From a bacterium BMS3Abin03 (GTDB taxonomy: Bacteria > Bacteroidota > Ignavibacteria > Ignavibacteriales > Ignavibacteriaceae): a stretch of 32,404 bases of DNA. The DNA is taken from NCBI GenBank assembly GCA_002898075.1, contig BDSV01000063.1, positions 1 to 32,404 of the forward strand, written 5' to 3'. Under the pieces are notes generated by a model that had not been told where the DNA came from, made no database searches, and worked only from the letters and a program-made list of their open reading frames with translations. Below are positions 8,871-17,256 of the stretch, piece after piece; within the stretch, counting starts at the first letter, position 1, and every line of letters starts with the position of its first letter. The position numbers were made by a program, and so were the translations under genes.

Positions 8871-10103
8871 ATGACACTACTACAAATTCTAAAAGTGGCT
8901 CTGAACTCAATTGTTAATAACAAACTGAGAACTTCTTTAACAATTCTGGGTGTTGTCGTCGGGATATTTTCTATTATCGTTATAATGACGATCGTAACAA
9001 TGTTACAGAACAGTATAGACAGCGGTTTGTCTGCATTAAGCAAAGATACATTTCAAATTCAGAAATGGGATAACACTATGGGCAGGGGGCACGGACGCGA
9101 TAAGAGATGGAGAAACCGGAAAGATATTACGATTGAAGAAGGTTTGAAATTAAAGGAAGTTCTTTCCGATGCAAAATATGTAGGAGTTGAACAATGGCAA
9201 TTCGGAAAAGTTGTTAAGTATGGCAACAAAGAAACTAACCCGAATATAAGCGTTGCCGGAGTTACAACCGATGCTATGCGGACGAATGATTGGAATGTTG
9301 AATATGGCAGGGACTTAAGAGAAACCGATATCCAATATTCCACCAATGTATGTATAATGGGCAAAGCTGTTGTAGATAAACTTTTTCCGAATATCAATCC
9401 CGTAAATCTTGTAGTAAGAGTTGACGGTAAACCTTTAAAAGTCATAGGAGTACTTGAAGAACAACCGACAATGTTCGGACAAAGCCGCGATAATTACATT
9501 ATTCTTCCAATCACTACCTGGCAGTCGATGTATGGTAGATACGGAAGAAGTGTTAACATTACCGTTATGGCATACAGCAAGTTTGAATATAAAGATCTTA
9601 TTGAATCTGCCATCGGGCATTTTAGAAAGATAAGAAAAGTAAAACCGGGTGAAGATAACGACTTTTATATTTTCAGCAATGAATCCCTAATTCAGCAGGT
9701 TAATGATATTACCGGACCAATAAAAATTGGTGCAATGGTTGTTTCACTAATTGCACTATTAGCTGCAGGTGTGGGGATAATGAACATTATGCTTGTTTCG
9801 GTAACAGAAAGAACAAAAGAAATTGGTATAAGAAAATCTATCGGTGCAAAGAAAAAACAGATTTTAATTCAGTTTTTAATTGAAGCCATAACTTTATGTT
9901 TGATTGGCGGAATAATCGGTATTGTGCTCGGTATTGCTATCGGTAATTTTGCCGGAAGCTTTCTCAACGCACAGTTCGCTCTTCCGATTGATTGGATTTT
10001 AATCGGCATAACGCTTTGTGTTTTAGTTGGCGTTATCTTCGGTACATATCCTGCCTACAAAGCTGCTAATCTCGATCCGATAGAAGCATTAAGATATGAA
10101 TAA
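8871..10103 (+). CDS. ABC transporter permease, MacB/FtsX family (second of two)
   Basis: The ATG directly abuts the stop codon of the first permease. The 410-residue protein has the same architecture: first helix in 'KLRTSLTILGVVVGIFSIIV', a periplasmic domain at about 45-270, then three membrane helices, with 'TERTKEIGIRKSIGAKKKQI' between the first and second and 'AANLDPIEALRYE' at the end. Both permeases share an early periplasmic 'RNRxxITxEx' motif, which supports a tandem duplication followed by divergence. Together with the ATPase, adaptor and TolC-like channel this completes a tripartite envelope pump. Possible cargoes are peptides, lipids or antibiotics. Nothing in the sequence decides among them. 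Two hairpin repeats lie directly after the stop codon. Confidence 0.93.
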   Translation: MTLLQILKVALNSIVNNKLRTSLTILGVVVGIFSIIVIMTIVTMLQNSIDSGLSALSKDTFQIQKWDNTMGRGHGRDKRWRNRKDITIEEGLKLKEVLSDAKYVGVEQWQFGKVVKYGNKETNPNISVAGVTTDAMRTNDWNVEYGRDLRETDIQYSTNVCIMGKAVVDKLFPNINPVNLVVRVDGKPLKVIGVLEEQPTMFGQSRDNYIILPITTWQSMYGRYGRSVNITVMAYSKFEYKDLIESAIGHFRKIRKVKPGEDNDFYIFSNESLIQQVNDITGPIKIGAMVVSLIALLAAGVGIMNIMLVSVTERTKEIGIRKSIGAKKKQILIQFLIEAITLCLIGGIIGIVLGIAIGNFAGSFLNAQFALPIDWILIGITLCVLVGVIFGTYPAYKAANLDPIEALRYE

Positions 10104-10106
10104 AAC

Positions 10107-10160
10107 TGTAAGTGCCAGTCACCTCTGAGCCGGTTTCATCTCAGGTGACTGGCACTTACA
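10107..10160. repeat. REP-like palindrome, first hairpin
   Basis: The left arm TGTAAGTGCCAGTCACC (10107-10123) is perfectly complementary to GGTGACTGGCACTTACA (10144-10160). A further TGAG/CTCA pairing lies inside, after a two-base bulge. The 17-bp perfect stem starts three bases after the stop of the efflux operon. It is not followed by a T-run, so it is not a standard terminator, although such hairpins can protect the 3' end of an mRNA. Confidence 0.85.
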
Positions 10161-10182
10161 CAAATATTCATCATTGGCTGCG

Positions 10183-10232
10183 TATGTGCCAGTCACTTCT
10201 AAGTCAGCTCCCTCAAAAGTGACCGGCACATA
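10183..10232. repeat. REP-like palindrome, second hairpin
   Basis: TATGTGCCAGTCACTT (10183-10198) pairs with AAGTGACCGGCACATA (10217-10232) over 16 positions with one mismatch. The GTGCCAGTCAC core is the same as in the hairpin 23 bases upstream, so these are two diverged copies of one element, arranged like a REP/BIME pair. The loop sequences differ. Confidence 0.8.
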
Positions 10233-10335
10233 TCTGCCTGCGCTGCGAAATATTTTTCTTCCCTGTTTTCAATATAGACTTGATAAAACCACCTTATAAA
10301 TTTAGTTTTATTTATCATAAATCAATTTTCCTTGT

Positions 10336-13300
10336 TTGAAACCGTTTTATCGATTAAAATTAATAATATTAACCGTATTTTTGGGTTCGGCTGCCTTTGC
10401 ACAGAATAACTATAACACTGTTGTAGTTACCGATACTATCCCCATTAATTTCGAAAACAAATACAATATTTCGGGTGTTTCTATTATTCCGTTTACAGAG
10501 CGGATTGTTTTACGAGACTCTCTTTTAAAAAGATTTACAGATTATCAGTTTAATTATTCGACTGCAACGTTTACACTTTCCGATTCTTTACCGTATTCAA
10601 TTTTTGATACTCTGTATGTTACTTATCAAGCTATCAAACTATCACTAAAAAAAGAATATAAGCGGAGAAGTCTCGTAATCAGGTACAATAAGAAAATCGG
10701 GGATACCGTAAGAGTATCGCAGATTGAGGATGCCGGCTTCACACCGGAAGCAATTTTCGGTCCCGGCATACAAAAAAGCGGAACGTTGATAAGAGGATTT
10801 ACAGTAGGAACGACTAAGGATTTCAGTTTAAACAGCGGTCTGCGATTACAGCTTTCCGGTAAACTTTCGGACGATATTGAAATTGTTGCAGCTTTAACAG
10901 ATGAGAATACTCCCATTCAACCGGAGGGAAACACTGAACGGCTGGAAGAGCTTGATAGGGTGTTTATTCAAATTAAGCATCCTAATGCAATCGGAACATT
11001 CGGCGACTACCAATTACAAAACCGCACCGGTGAATTCGGTGTGATAAACAGAAAGCTGCAGGGGCTTATGGGGCAGTTTATGGTTGGCGATCAGAGCGGG
11101 TATTTTTCAATCGCCAGCTCGAGGGGAAAGTTTAACACGAACCGGTTCTTTGGTACCGACGGTGTTCAGGGTCCTTACAGCTTAAGCGGAATAAACGGGG
11201 AGAAAAATATTATTGTTATTGCAGGCACCGAAAAAGTTTACGTGGACGGAATACTCATGGTTCGCGGCGAGAACAAAGATTACACGATTGAATATGCGAA
11301 TGCAACAATTACATTTACACCAAAAGTGTTAATTATTTCTGCCAGCCGGATCAGCGTTGATTTTGAATATACGGACAGACGGTTTGCGAGAAATTTTTTA
11401 GGAGTAGGGGCATCGTCAAAATTTTTCGATGATAAATTATCGGTCGGCTTTCAATATTTAAAAGAGGGCGATAATGAAAATTCGCCGATAGATATAACGC
11501 TTTCAGAAAAAGATAAGCAAATTATTTCGGATGCGGGTGATGACAGATTCAAAGCGGTTAAATCGGGTGTTTCTTTAGTCGAGCCGGATTCTCTTGGAAA
11601 TGTTAAGGGTATTTATTCTGCGGCGGATACACTTATCAGCGGCGAACCGTTTACTTACTATGTTTACAATCCGGGCGATTCAACTGCGATCTATAATGTT
11701 TCTTTCAGTTACGTTGGTGAAGGAAACGGAGATTATATAAGGGAAGCAATAGGTGATTTTAAGTTTACCGGCATAAAGCAGGGCAGTTATCTTCCTATAA
11801 TCTTTTTACCCATTCCGCAGGAAACGCAGCTCGGAAATCTCGTGGTAAATGTAAAACCGTTTGAAAATGTTTCACTTAGTTTGGAATATGCGGGGAGCTT
11901 GTTCGATCAGAATAAATTATCGAGTATAGATGACGGTGATAATTACGGCTATGCGACAAATATTTTCTTAAATGTTAAACCTTCTGAAGTCCGCTTGGGT
12001 TCTGTGAATCTCGGTAAGATAGGATTTTCATACAAAGACCGTTTTATCAAAAATAGATTTTCAACTCCCGATAGAATAAACGCAGTCGAATTCGATCGCT
12101 ACTACAATATTCAATCATCCGGGAAAAAAGAAGATGAGTCTTTAAGGGAAATTAAATTAAACCTGATTCCCGTGAATGAATTTAACCTGATGACCTCGGC
12201 AGGATTCTTAAGAAAAGGCGATAGCTTTAAATCGGACAGGTTCAATAACGTGTTGAGAATCGGTAACAGCAAAACTTATAATATTAATTATAATCTCGAT
12301 TATGTTAAATCTGAAAACTCAAATATCACCTCTAAATGGTTAAGGCAGCAGGGTAACGGCTATTTAGTATTCTGGAAGTTGAAACCCGGGGTTGAATTCA
12401 TTTCTGAAAACAAAAGAGAAAAGAAGGGCGGGAAAGATTCGCTCCTTTCCTCCAGTTTAAAATATTTAGAAGTCGATCCATATATAGAATTAATAAATAT
12501 CAATGGTTTCAAAGCCGGGGCAAAGTACTCGTTAAGGGATGATTATTTCCCTCTCGACGGTTTAATGCAAAAAGAAGCCCGCGCAACAACCAAGTATCTC
12601 GAGCTTGGATACAGTGATATAAAAGAATTTAATACAGTCTTTAATTTAACTTTCAGGAATAAAAAATTTACCGATGTTTTTAAACAGCAGGGAAGATTGG
12701 ATAACCAGACTATACTTGTTAGATCTAATTCGAAATTCAAATTTTGGGAACAGATACTAAACGGTGACATGTTTTATGAAGTATCTACCAAAATGTCGGC
12801 TAAGTTAGAAAAAGTTTTTGTGCCGGTGGAAAGCGGAACCGGAAATTATAAATATTTAGGCGACCTTAACGGTAACGGAGTACCGGATGAGAATGAATTT
12901 GAACTGACCTTATTCGACGGGGATTTTATTTTAGTTACTATTCCTACCGATAAACTTTTTCCCGTCATTCAATTGAAAACAAGCACAAGATGGAAAATTA
13001 AATATGCAGAAATTTTCGATCGTAAATCTATCTGGGGAAAAATATTAAAACCGCTATCTACCGAAACTGTTTGGAGAGTTGAAGAAGACACCCGTGAAGA
13101 GGATTTTTCAAAAATATATTTAATGAAGTTGGATTTCTTCCAGGTTGAAGGAAAAACAATCAGGGGTTCAAACTTTTTCCAGCAGGATATTTGGCTGAAT
13201 GAAAACAGCCAGAATTTATCATTCCGGTTCAGGTATGCACAAAACAGAAGAATGAGCGAATTCAATTCGGGTGTGGAACGCGGTTACAACCGGGAAAGGA

Positions 13301-13809
13301 GTCTTCGAATAAGATTTAGAATGATTAAAGAATGGAGAAACCAAACTGACATTATAAACACTACCGATAATGTTTCCGCTGTGGCGGTATCCAACAGGAA
13401 CAGGTTGATTACCGATAATAGTATTGTATCGGATTTTTCATACCGACCGGGTCGTACGCTTGAAGTCGGCTTTAAATTTAAAGTCGGGCGCAGTGAAGAT
13501 AGTTTCCCCGAGATTCCAACTGTTATCGATCTGAATTCACAATCGCTCAGGTTTAATCTTTCCTTTACCGGGAAAGGAAGAATAAGAATAGAGCTTGAAA
13601 GAACCGAGCTGATCTCGAACACTAATGAAAACTTTATACCTTTTGAATTAACAGGCGGCAACCAATTGGGCAAAAATTATTATTGGAGATTAAATTTCGA
13701 TTACAGAATTGCATCTTTTCTGCAAACTACAGTAAGTTATGACGGAAGATGGCAGGGAGAAGGCAGGGTTGTTCACACTGCAAGAGCAGAAGCGCGGGCA
13801 TATTTTTAA
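10336..13809 (+). CDS. very large exported, probably outer-membrane beta-barrel protein of unknown function
   Basis: The 1157-residue product begins with a signal peptide (hydrophobic 'LIILTVFLGSAAFAQ'), which supports the TTG start at 10336; an in-frame stop at 10318-10320 rules out an earlier one. Most of the chain alternates polar and aromatic residues in beta-strand-like stretches, as in outer-membrane barrels. A conserved-looking N-terminal block (about 135-235) includes 'GPGIQKSGTLIRGFTVGT', 'LQLSGKLSDDIEIVAALTDE' and 'ENTPIQPEGNTERLEELDRV'. My impression is that such blocks recur in uncharacterised envelope proteins of FCB bacteria, but I cannot verify this. An EF-hand-like loop 'DLNGNGVPDENE' lies at 843-854. 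The C-terminal part is rich in Arg and aromatic residues and ends 'ARAEARAYF', a terminal aromatic compatible with barrel insertion. The function is unknown; a structural envelope role, or one linked to secretion or gliding machinery, is only a guess. Confidence 0.75.
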   Translation: MKPFYRLKLIILTVFLGSAAFAQNNYNTVVVTDTIPINFENKYNISGVSIIPFTERIVLRDSLLKRFTDYQFNYSTATFTLSDSLPYSIFDTLYVTYQAIKLSLKKEYKRRSLVIRYNKKIGDTVRVSQIEDAGFTPEAIFGPGIQKSGTLIRGFTVGTTKDFSLNSGLRLQLSGKLSDDIEIVAALTDENTPIQPEGNTERLEELDRVFIQIKHPNAIGTFGDYQLQNRTGEFGVINRKLQGLMGQFMVGDQSGYFSIASSRGKFNTNRFFGTDGVQGPYSLSGINGEKNIIVIAGTEKVYVDGILMVRGENKDYTIEYANATITFTPKVLIISASRISVDFEYTDRRFARNFLGVGASSKFFDDKLSVGFQYLKEGDNENSPIDITLSEKDKQIISDAGDDRFKAVKSGVSLVEPDSLGNVKGIYSAADTLISGEPFTYYVYNPGDSTAIYNVSFSYVGEGNGDYIREAIGDFKFTGIKQGSYLPIIFLPIPQETQLGNLVVNVKPFENVSLSLEYAGSLFDQNKLSSIDDGDNYGYATNIFLNVKPSEVRLGSVNLGKIGFSYKDRFIKNRFSTPDRINAVEFDRYYNIQSSGKKEDESLREIKLNLIPVNEFNLMTSAGFLRKGDSFKSDRFNNVLRIGNSKTYNINYNLDYVKSENSNITSKWLRQQGNGYLVFWKLKPGVEFISENKREKKGGKDSLLSSSLKYLEVDPYIELININGFKAGAKYSLRDDYFPLDGLMQKEARATTKYLELGYSDIKEFNTVFNLTFRNKKFTDVFKQQGRLDNQTILVRSNSKFKFWEQILNGDMFYEVSTKMSAKLEKVFVPVESGTGNYKYLGDLNGNGVPDENEFELTLFDGDFILVTIPTDKLFPVIQLKTSTRWKIKYAEIFDRKSIWGKILKPLSTETVWRVEEDTREEDFSKIYLMKLDFFQVEGKTIRGSNFFQQDIWLNENSQNLSFRFRYAQNRRMSEFNSGVERGYNRERSLRIRFRMIKEWRNQTDIINTTDNVSAVAVSNRNRLITDNSIVSDFSYRPGRTLEVGFKFKVGRSEDSFPEIPTVIDLNSQSLRFNLSFTGKGRIRIELERTELISNTNENFIPFELTGGNQLGKNYYWRLNFDYRIASFLQTTVSYDGRWQGEGRVVHTARAEARAYF

Positions 13810-13832
13810 TTTTAATATTTGAGGAATTTAAA

Positions 13833-14297
13833 TTGGAATTAATATCGAACCTGGTTGAAGCTCATATTTTCAGAGAGATGGAAAACGGAATTGAGTTTTT
13901 ATTACTAAAAAGATCAGAAGACGAAATTTTTCCGGGAGTATGGCAGATGGTTTCCGGCAAAATAAAGGATGGTGAAAAATCTTATGAAACTGCTGTTAGA
14001 GAATTAAAAGAAGAAACCGGCTTAATTCCCGAACAAATTTGGGTCGCACCGCGGGTTAACTCGTTCTATTCGCATGAAACAGACCGGATTTGTTTCGTGC
14101 CGGTTTTTGCGATTAAAGTTAAAAGCGATAAAAATGTTTTTATCAGTAAAGAACACTGCGATTTTAAATGGTGCAGGGCAGATGAAGCAAAAAAATTATT
14201 AGCATGGGACGGACAAAGAAAAGCGCTCGAATTAATCCGGGAATATTTTTTGTATGAAAAAAGTTATTTGAAATTTGTAGAGATCAATTTAAAATAA
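13833..14297 (+). CDS. NUDIX hydrolase
   Basis: A small cytoplasmic pyrophosphohydrolase (154 residues) that cleaves a nucleoside diphosphate linked to some moiety X. The Nudix box is complete: G-x5-E-x7-REL-x-EE-x-GL, spanning 'GKIKDGE' to 'RELKEETGL'. It is preceded by the typical 'LLLKRSEDEIFPGVWQMVSG' strand-loop. I chose the TTG at 13833 because GAGG (13821-13824) lies eight bases before it and the protein then begins right at the first strand (MELISNLVEAHIF). The frame is open further upstream, but only inside the 3' end of the preceding gene. The box context resembles dATP/dihydroneopterin-triphosphate pyrophosphatases, but substrate cannot be assigned from sequence. No obvious operon partner; the downstream gap is about 260 bases. 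Confidence 0.9.
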   Translation: MELISNLVEAHIFREMENGIEFLLLKRSEDEIFPGVWQMVSGKIKDGEKSYETAVRELKEETGLIPEQIWVAPRVNSFYSHETDRICFVPVFAIKVKSDKNVFISKEHCDFKWCRADEAKKLLAWDGQRKALELIREYFLYEKSYLKFVEINLK

Positions 14298-14388
14298 TTC
14301 AAGTTAACCTGTTAATTATTTGTTGTTAACTGCTGGTGACTTACAGGAGTGGTTACTAGTAGTTATTTAATATAAAAAATTTTTTTTT

Positions 14389-14452
14389 GCCACGAAGACC
14401 CGAAGACTCCAGGAATCACTAAGAGTTTAACTTTTTGATTATCCTTTGCGGT
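14389..14452. repeat. degenerate 'GCCACGAAGACnCGAAG' repeat
   Basis: After a run of Ts, GCCACGAAGACCCGAAGAC (14389-14407) is followed by a TCACTAAGAG segment and ends in CCTTTGCGG. This resembles the dispersed (G)CCACGAAG-type repeat often seen between genes in environmental bacteria, whose right end is normally a diverged inverted copy. Here the right end is badly decayed. The rest of the 14298-14557 gap shows no RNA gene and no clear terminator. Confidence 0.4.
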
Positions 14453-14557
14453 TTTTAAAATTCTTCAAAAACGGCGGGTATGTGTAAAATTGTGCTTTAA
14501 CTTTGCTTTTACTTATTTTTGAAATTCATTTTCAAATTAAAATTTCAGGAGAAAAAT

Positions 14558-15475
14558 GTGGGTTTATTAGTCGTCGGTTCGCTCGGGCTTGATACGGTTG
14601 TAACGCCATTCGATAAAATTGATGACGCATTGGGCGGTTCTGCTACGTACATATCGCTTGCTGCAAGTTATTTTTCCGGTCCGGTTAAATTGGTTGGGGT
14701 TGTCGGAAGTGATTTCCCGCAGCAATATATGCAAATGCTAGAGGAGCACCAGGTCGATCTGGGCGGACTTCAGATAATTGAAGGCGGTAAAACATTTCGC
14801 TGGTCGGGAAAGTATCATTACGATTTGAATGTTCGGGATACACTTTTAACCGATCTTAATGTATTTGAAAAGTTTAATCCTGTTATCCCTGAGGGTTTTA
14901 GAAAATCGAGATACGTATGTCTCGGCAATATCGATCCCGAACTGCAAATAAAAGTTTTAAATCAGATGGAAAACCCGAATTACATTGTTTGTGACACGAT
15001 GAATTATTGGATCGAAGGGAAGCGTGACGAACTGATTGAGCTGCTGAAGCGTGTGCACGTATTTATAATTAATGATTCGGAAGCACGACTATTGGCAGGT
15101 GAACCGAACCTGGTTAAAGCCGCAAAGAAAATCCGTGAGATGGGACCTGAAACTTTAATAATAAAAAAAGGTGAACATGGTGCAATACTCTTCACCGATG
15201 ATACGATTTTTTCAGCTCCTGCTTATCCGATGGAAATAATTTACGATCCAACCGGCGCAGGTGATTCTTTTGCAGGAGGATTTATCGGCTATCTTTTTAA
15301 AACAAGAGACCTTTCACCGAACAATCTTAAGTGTGCTGTTATTTACGGAAGTGCAATGGCTTCGTTCTGCGTTGAAAAGTTCAGCACAAAGGGACTTGAA
15401 GAACTATCATATTTAAGAATTCAAGATAGGTACAGAGAATTTTTAAATCTCTCGCGAATCAATGACACAGAATAA
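14558..15475 (+). CDS. PfkB-family sugar/nucleoside kinase
   Basis: A ribokinase-like kinase (305 residues) that transfers phosphate from ATP to a sugar or nucleoside hydroxyl in the cytoplasm. The N-terminal GG motif 'LGGSATYISLAASYF' starts near residue 25. The C-terminal signature 'DPTGAGDSFAGGFIGYL' carries the catalytic base D236 and the anion-hole GAGD. The start is GTG at 14558: AGGAG (14547-14551) lies six bases upstream, and the nearby ATG at 14556 is out of frame and stops at once. An in-frame TTG at 14519 lacks such a site. The 3' end overlaps mtnA by 14 bases, so the kinase probably supplies or shares substrates with it: a ribose, methylthioribose or 5-deoxyribose salvage step is plausible but inferred from position only. 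Confidence 0.88.
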   Translation: MGLLVVGSLGLDTVVTPFDKIDDALGGSATYISLAASYFSGPVKLVGVVGSDFPQQYMQMLEEHQVDLGGLQIIEGGKTFRWSGKYHYDLNVRDTLLTDLNVFEKFNPVIPEGFRKSRYVCLGNIDPELQIKVLNQMENPNYIVCDTMNYWIEGKRDELIELLKRVHVFIINDSEARLLAGEPNLVKAAKKIREMGPETLIIKKGEHGAILFTDDTIFSAPAYPMEIIYDPTGAGDSFAGGFIGYLFKTRDLSPNNLKCAVIYGSAMASFCVEKFSTKGLEELSYLRIQDRYREFLNLSRINDTE

Positions 15476-16472
15476 TTACTTCTCGGTAAAATTCGAAAAC
15501 GATAAACTTATCTTCATAGATCAAACTCTACTACCGTTAGAAGAGAAATATATCGAAACGGGTAACTACGAGCGGATCGCCGAAGCGATTGAACGTTTGG
15601 AAATAAGGGGTGCCCCGTTAATAGGCGTAGCTGCTGCTTACGGGCTGGCTCTCGCCGTTAAAGATGAAAAGGATGACGTGAAGAAGAAATTTGATGATGC
15701 ATATAACCGTCTTTCGCAAACCCGTCCCACGGCGGTTAATCTCTTTCACGTACTGGAAATTCTTAAAAATGAATTTACCGCGTTAAACGATTATAAAAAT
15801 GCTTATGATATTCTTCTTCAAAAAGCAAAAGAGTTCCATTCGAAGGACGAAGAATATTGTATGAAGATAGGGAAGAACGGGTTAAGCATCTTTAGGAAAA
15901 AATCTATCGTACTAACGCATTGTAATACCGGTAAACTTGCAACCGGCGGAGACGGGACGGCGTTCAATATTATTAAAATAGGATTTGAAAACGGCTTGGT
16001 TAGCTTTGTTTATGCCGATGAAACCCGTCCCTTACTACAAGGTTCGAGATTAACCGCATTCGAGCTGGATAAATGCGGAATTCCATTTGCACTTCAAACC
16101 GATTCATCCGCCGCCGTACTTATGAAGCAAAATAAAGTGGATCTGGTAATAACCGGAGCCGACAGGATTGCTTTAAACGGTGATTCGGCAAATAAGATTG
16201 GCACTTATAACCTTGCAATACTAAGCTATTTTCATAACATTCCGTTTTATATTGCAGCACCTTCCACTACCATCGACAGAACAATAGTATCGGGTGATGA
16301 AATAAAAATTGAATACAGAGATAAAACGGAAATTTTAAACATAAACGGAAATCAAATTGCTCCTTCAAATTATGAAACATTCACACCTGCTTTCGATGTA
16401 ACCCCTGCTCATCTTATTAAAGGAATTATTACCGAAGAAGGAGTTTATCAATTCCCATATAATTTTCTTTAA
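15462..16472 (+). CDS. mtnA: S-methyl-5-thioribose-1-phosphate isomerase (IF2B family)
   Basis: Converts 5-methylthioribose-1-phosphate to methylthioribulose-1-phosphate in methionine salvage. The 336-residue protein has the whole MtnA motif series: 'RGAPLIGVAAAYGLALAV', 'RPTAVNL', 'LTHCNTGKLATGGDGTA' with catalytic C154, 'VYADETRPLLQGSRLTAFEL', and 'ITGADRIALNGDSANKIGTY' with catalytic D234. 'IPFYIAAPSTTID' and a C-terminal 'FDVTPAHLIKGIITEEG' follow. The ATG overlaps the end of the PfkB kinase gene by 14 bases, and its stop shares one base with the recO start, so the three are translationally coupled. Close relatives isomerise 5-deoxyribose-1-phosphate or ribose-1,5-bisphosphate, so the physiological substrate could differ. 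No other methionine-salvage gene lies in this window. Confidence 0.93.
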   Translation: MTQNNYFSVKFENDKLIFIDQTLLPLEEKYIETGNYERIAEAIERLEIRGAPLIGVAAAYGLALAVKDEKDDVKKKFDDAYNRLSQTRPTAVNLFHVLEILKNEFTALNDYKNAYDILLQKAKEFHSKDEEYCMKIGKNGLSIFRKKSIVLTHCNTGKLATGGDGTAFNIIKIGFENGLVSFVYADETRPLLQGSRLTAFELDKCGIPFALQTDSSAAVLMKQNKVDLVITGADRIALNGDSANKIGTYNLAILSYFHNIPFYIAAPSTTIDRTIVSGDEIKIEYRDKTEILNINGNQIAPSNYETFTPAFDVTPAHLIKGIITEEGVYQFPYNFL

Positions 16473-17212
16473 TGAGTGAAATTGTAAAAGCCGAAGCAAT
16501 AGTTTTGACAAAAATTAATTACAGCGATACAAGTAATATTGCTTCCTTATATACAGATGAGTTCGGGAAAATCTCTGTAATCATTAAAGGCGGTAGAAAT
16601 CCGAAATCGAAATTCGGGATGATTGTTGACCCGTTAAATTATATTAACATAATTATTTACAAAAAAGAAACACGCGAAGTTCAGTTGCTTTCCGGTGCGG
16701 ATTTAATTTCGCATTTCCCGAATATTAAAGAAGATCTGAACTCAATGAAATATGCGTATGCGATTATTGAACTGGTTAAAAATCTTACACCCGAAAGTGA
16801 ACCGCATAAACTGATTTTCAAAGGTTTAACAAGGATATTATCTTTGCTCGATCAATCGAGGGAAAAGCCGGAAATTTTATTCGGCAGGTTCATATTATTC
16901 TTTCTTAAAGAAATCGGTTATGAAATCCAACTGAATAAATGCTCGATATGCAATAAAACGGGTCTAAAGAATAAATCGTTAGGATACAATTACGAACGAG
17001 GGCTGCTTTGCGATGATTGCAGAAAAGAAAACATTACTAATTATTCAATTGAACCGGAACTTTTTAATTACTTATTTTGTCTAAAGAATAATGAACAAAT
17101 AAGTTCTTTAACCGAAAAAATAACTAAAGCAGCTAATAACTTTTTTGAGGCATACATTCAGTTTCATGTTACGAATTTTAAAGGGATACAATCTCTGAGA
17201 TCTTTTAATTAA
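16472..17212 (+). CDS. recO: DNA repair protein RecO
   Basis: RecO works with RecR (and RecF) to load RecA onto SSB-coated single-stranded DNA during recombinational repair. The 246-residue protein has the N-terminal OB-fold ('EAIVLTKINYSDTSNIASLY', 'GKISVIIKGGRNPKSKFG'), a helical middle part ('KYAYAIIELVKNLTPESEPH') and a four-cysteine zinc-binding motif 'CSIC...CDDC' at about 158-182. Length and domain order match the family. The ATG overlaps the last base of the mtnA stop codon (TAATG), so expression is tied to the metabolic genes upstream even though the functions are unrelated; such chance operon membership is common for recO. Confidence 0.93.
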   Translation: MSEIVKAEAIVLTKINYSDTSNIASLYTDEFGKISVIIKGGRNPKSKFGMIVDPLNYINIIIYKKETREVQLLSGADLISHFPNIKEDLNSMKYAYAIIELVKNLTPESEPHKLIFKGLTRILSLLDQSREKPEILFGRFILFFLKEIGYEIQLNKCSICNKTGLKNKSLGYNYERGLLCDDCRKENITNYSIEPELFNYLFCLKNNEQISSLTEKITKAANNFFEAYIQFHVTNFKGIQSLRSFN

Positions 17213-17256
17213 GTTATATTTGATTTAACAAAACATATTACCTTGGAGGATATGGT

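Noticed and set aside
10107-10232. The two hairpins as a CRISPR array or intrinsic terminators
   Set aside because: Only two diverged units with no regular spacers, and no T-run follows either stem.
13749-13832. Upstream extension of the NUDIX gene from an earlier start
   Set aside because: The extra 28 codons lie inside the 3' end of the preceding gene and do not resemble the family. The TTG at 13833 has a well-placed GAGG site.
17215-17222. TATATTTG box upstream of degP as a promoter
   Set aside because: It matches TAnnTTTG, but no TTG or TTTG element lies at the right distance upstream, and the DNA is AT-rich.
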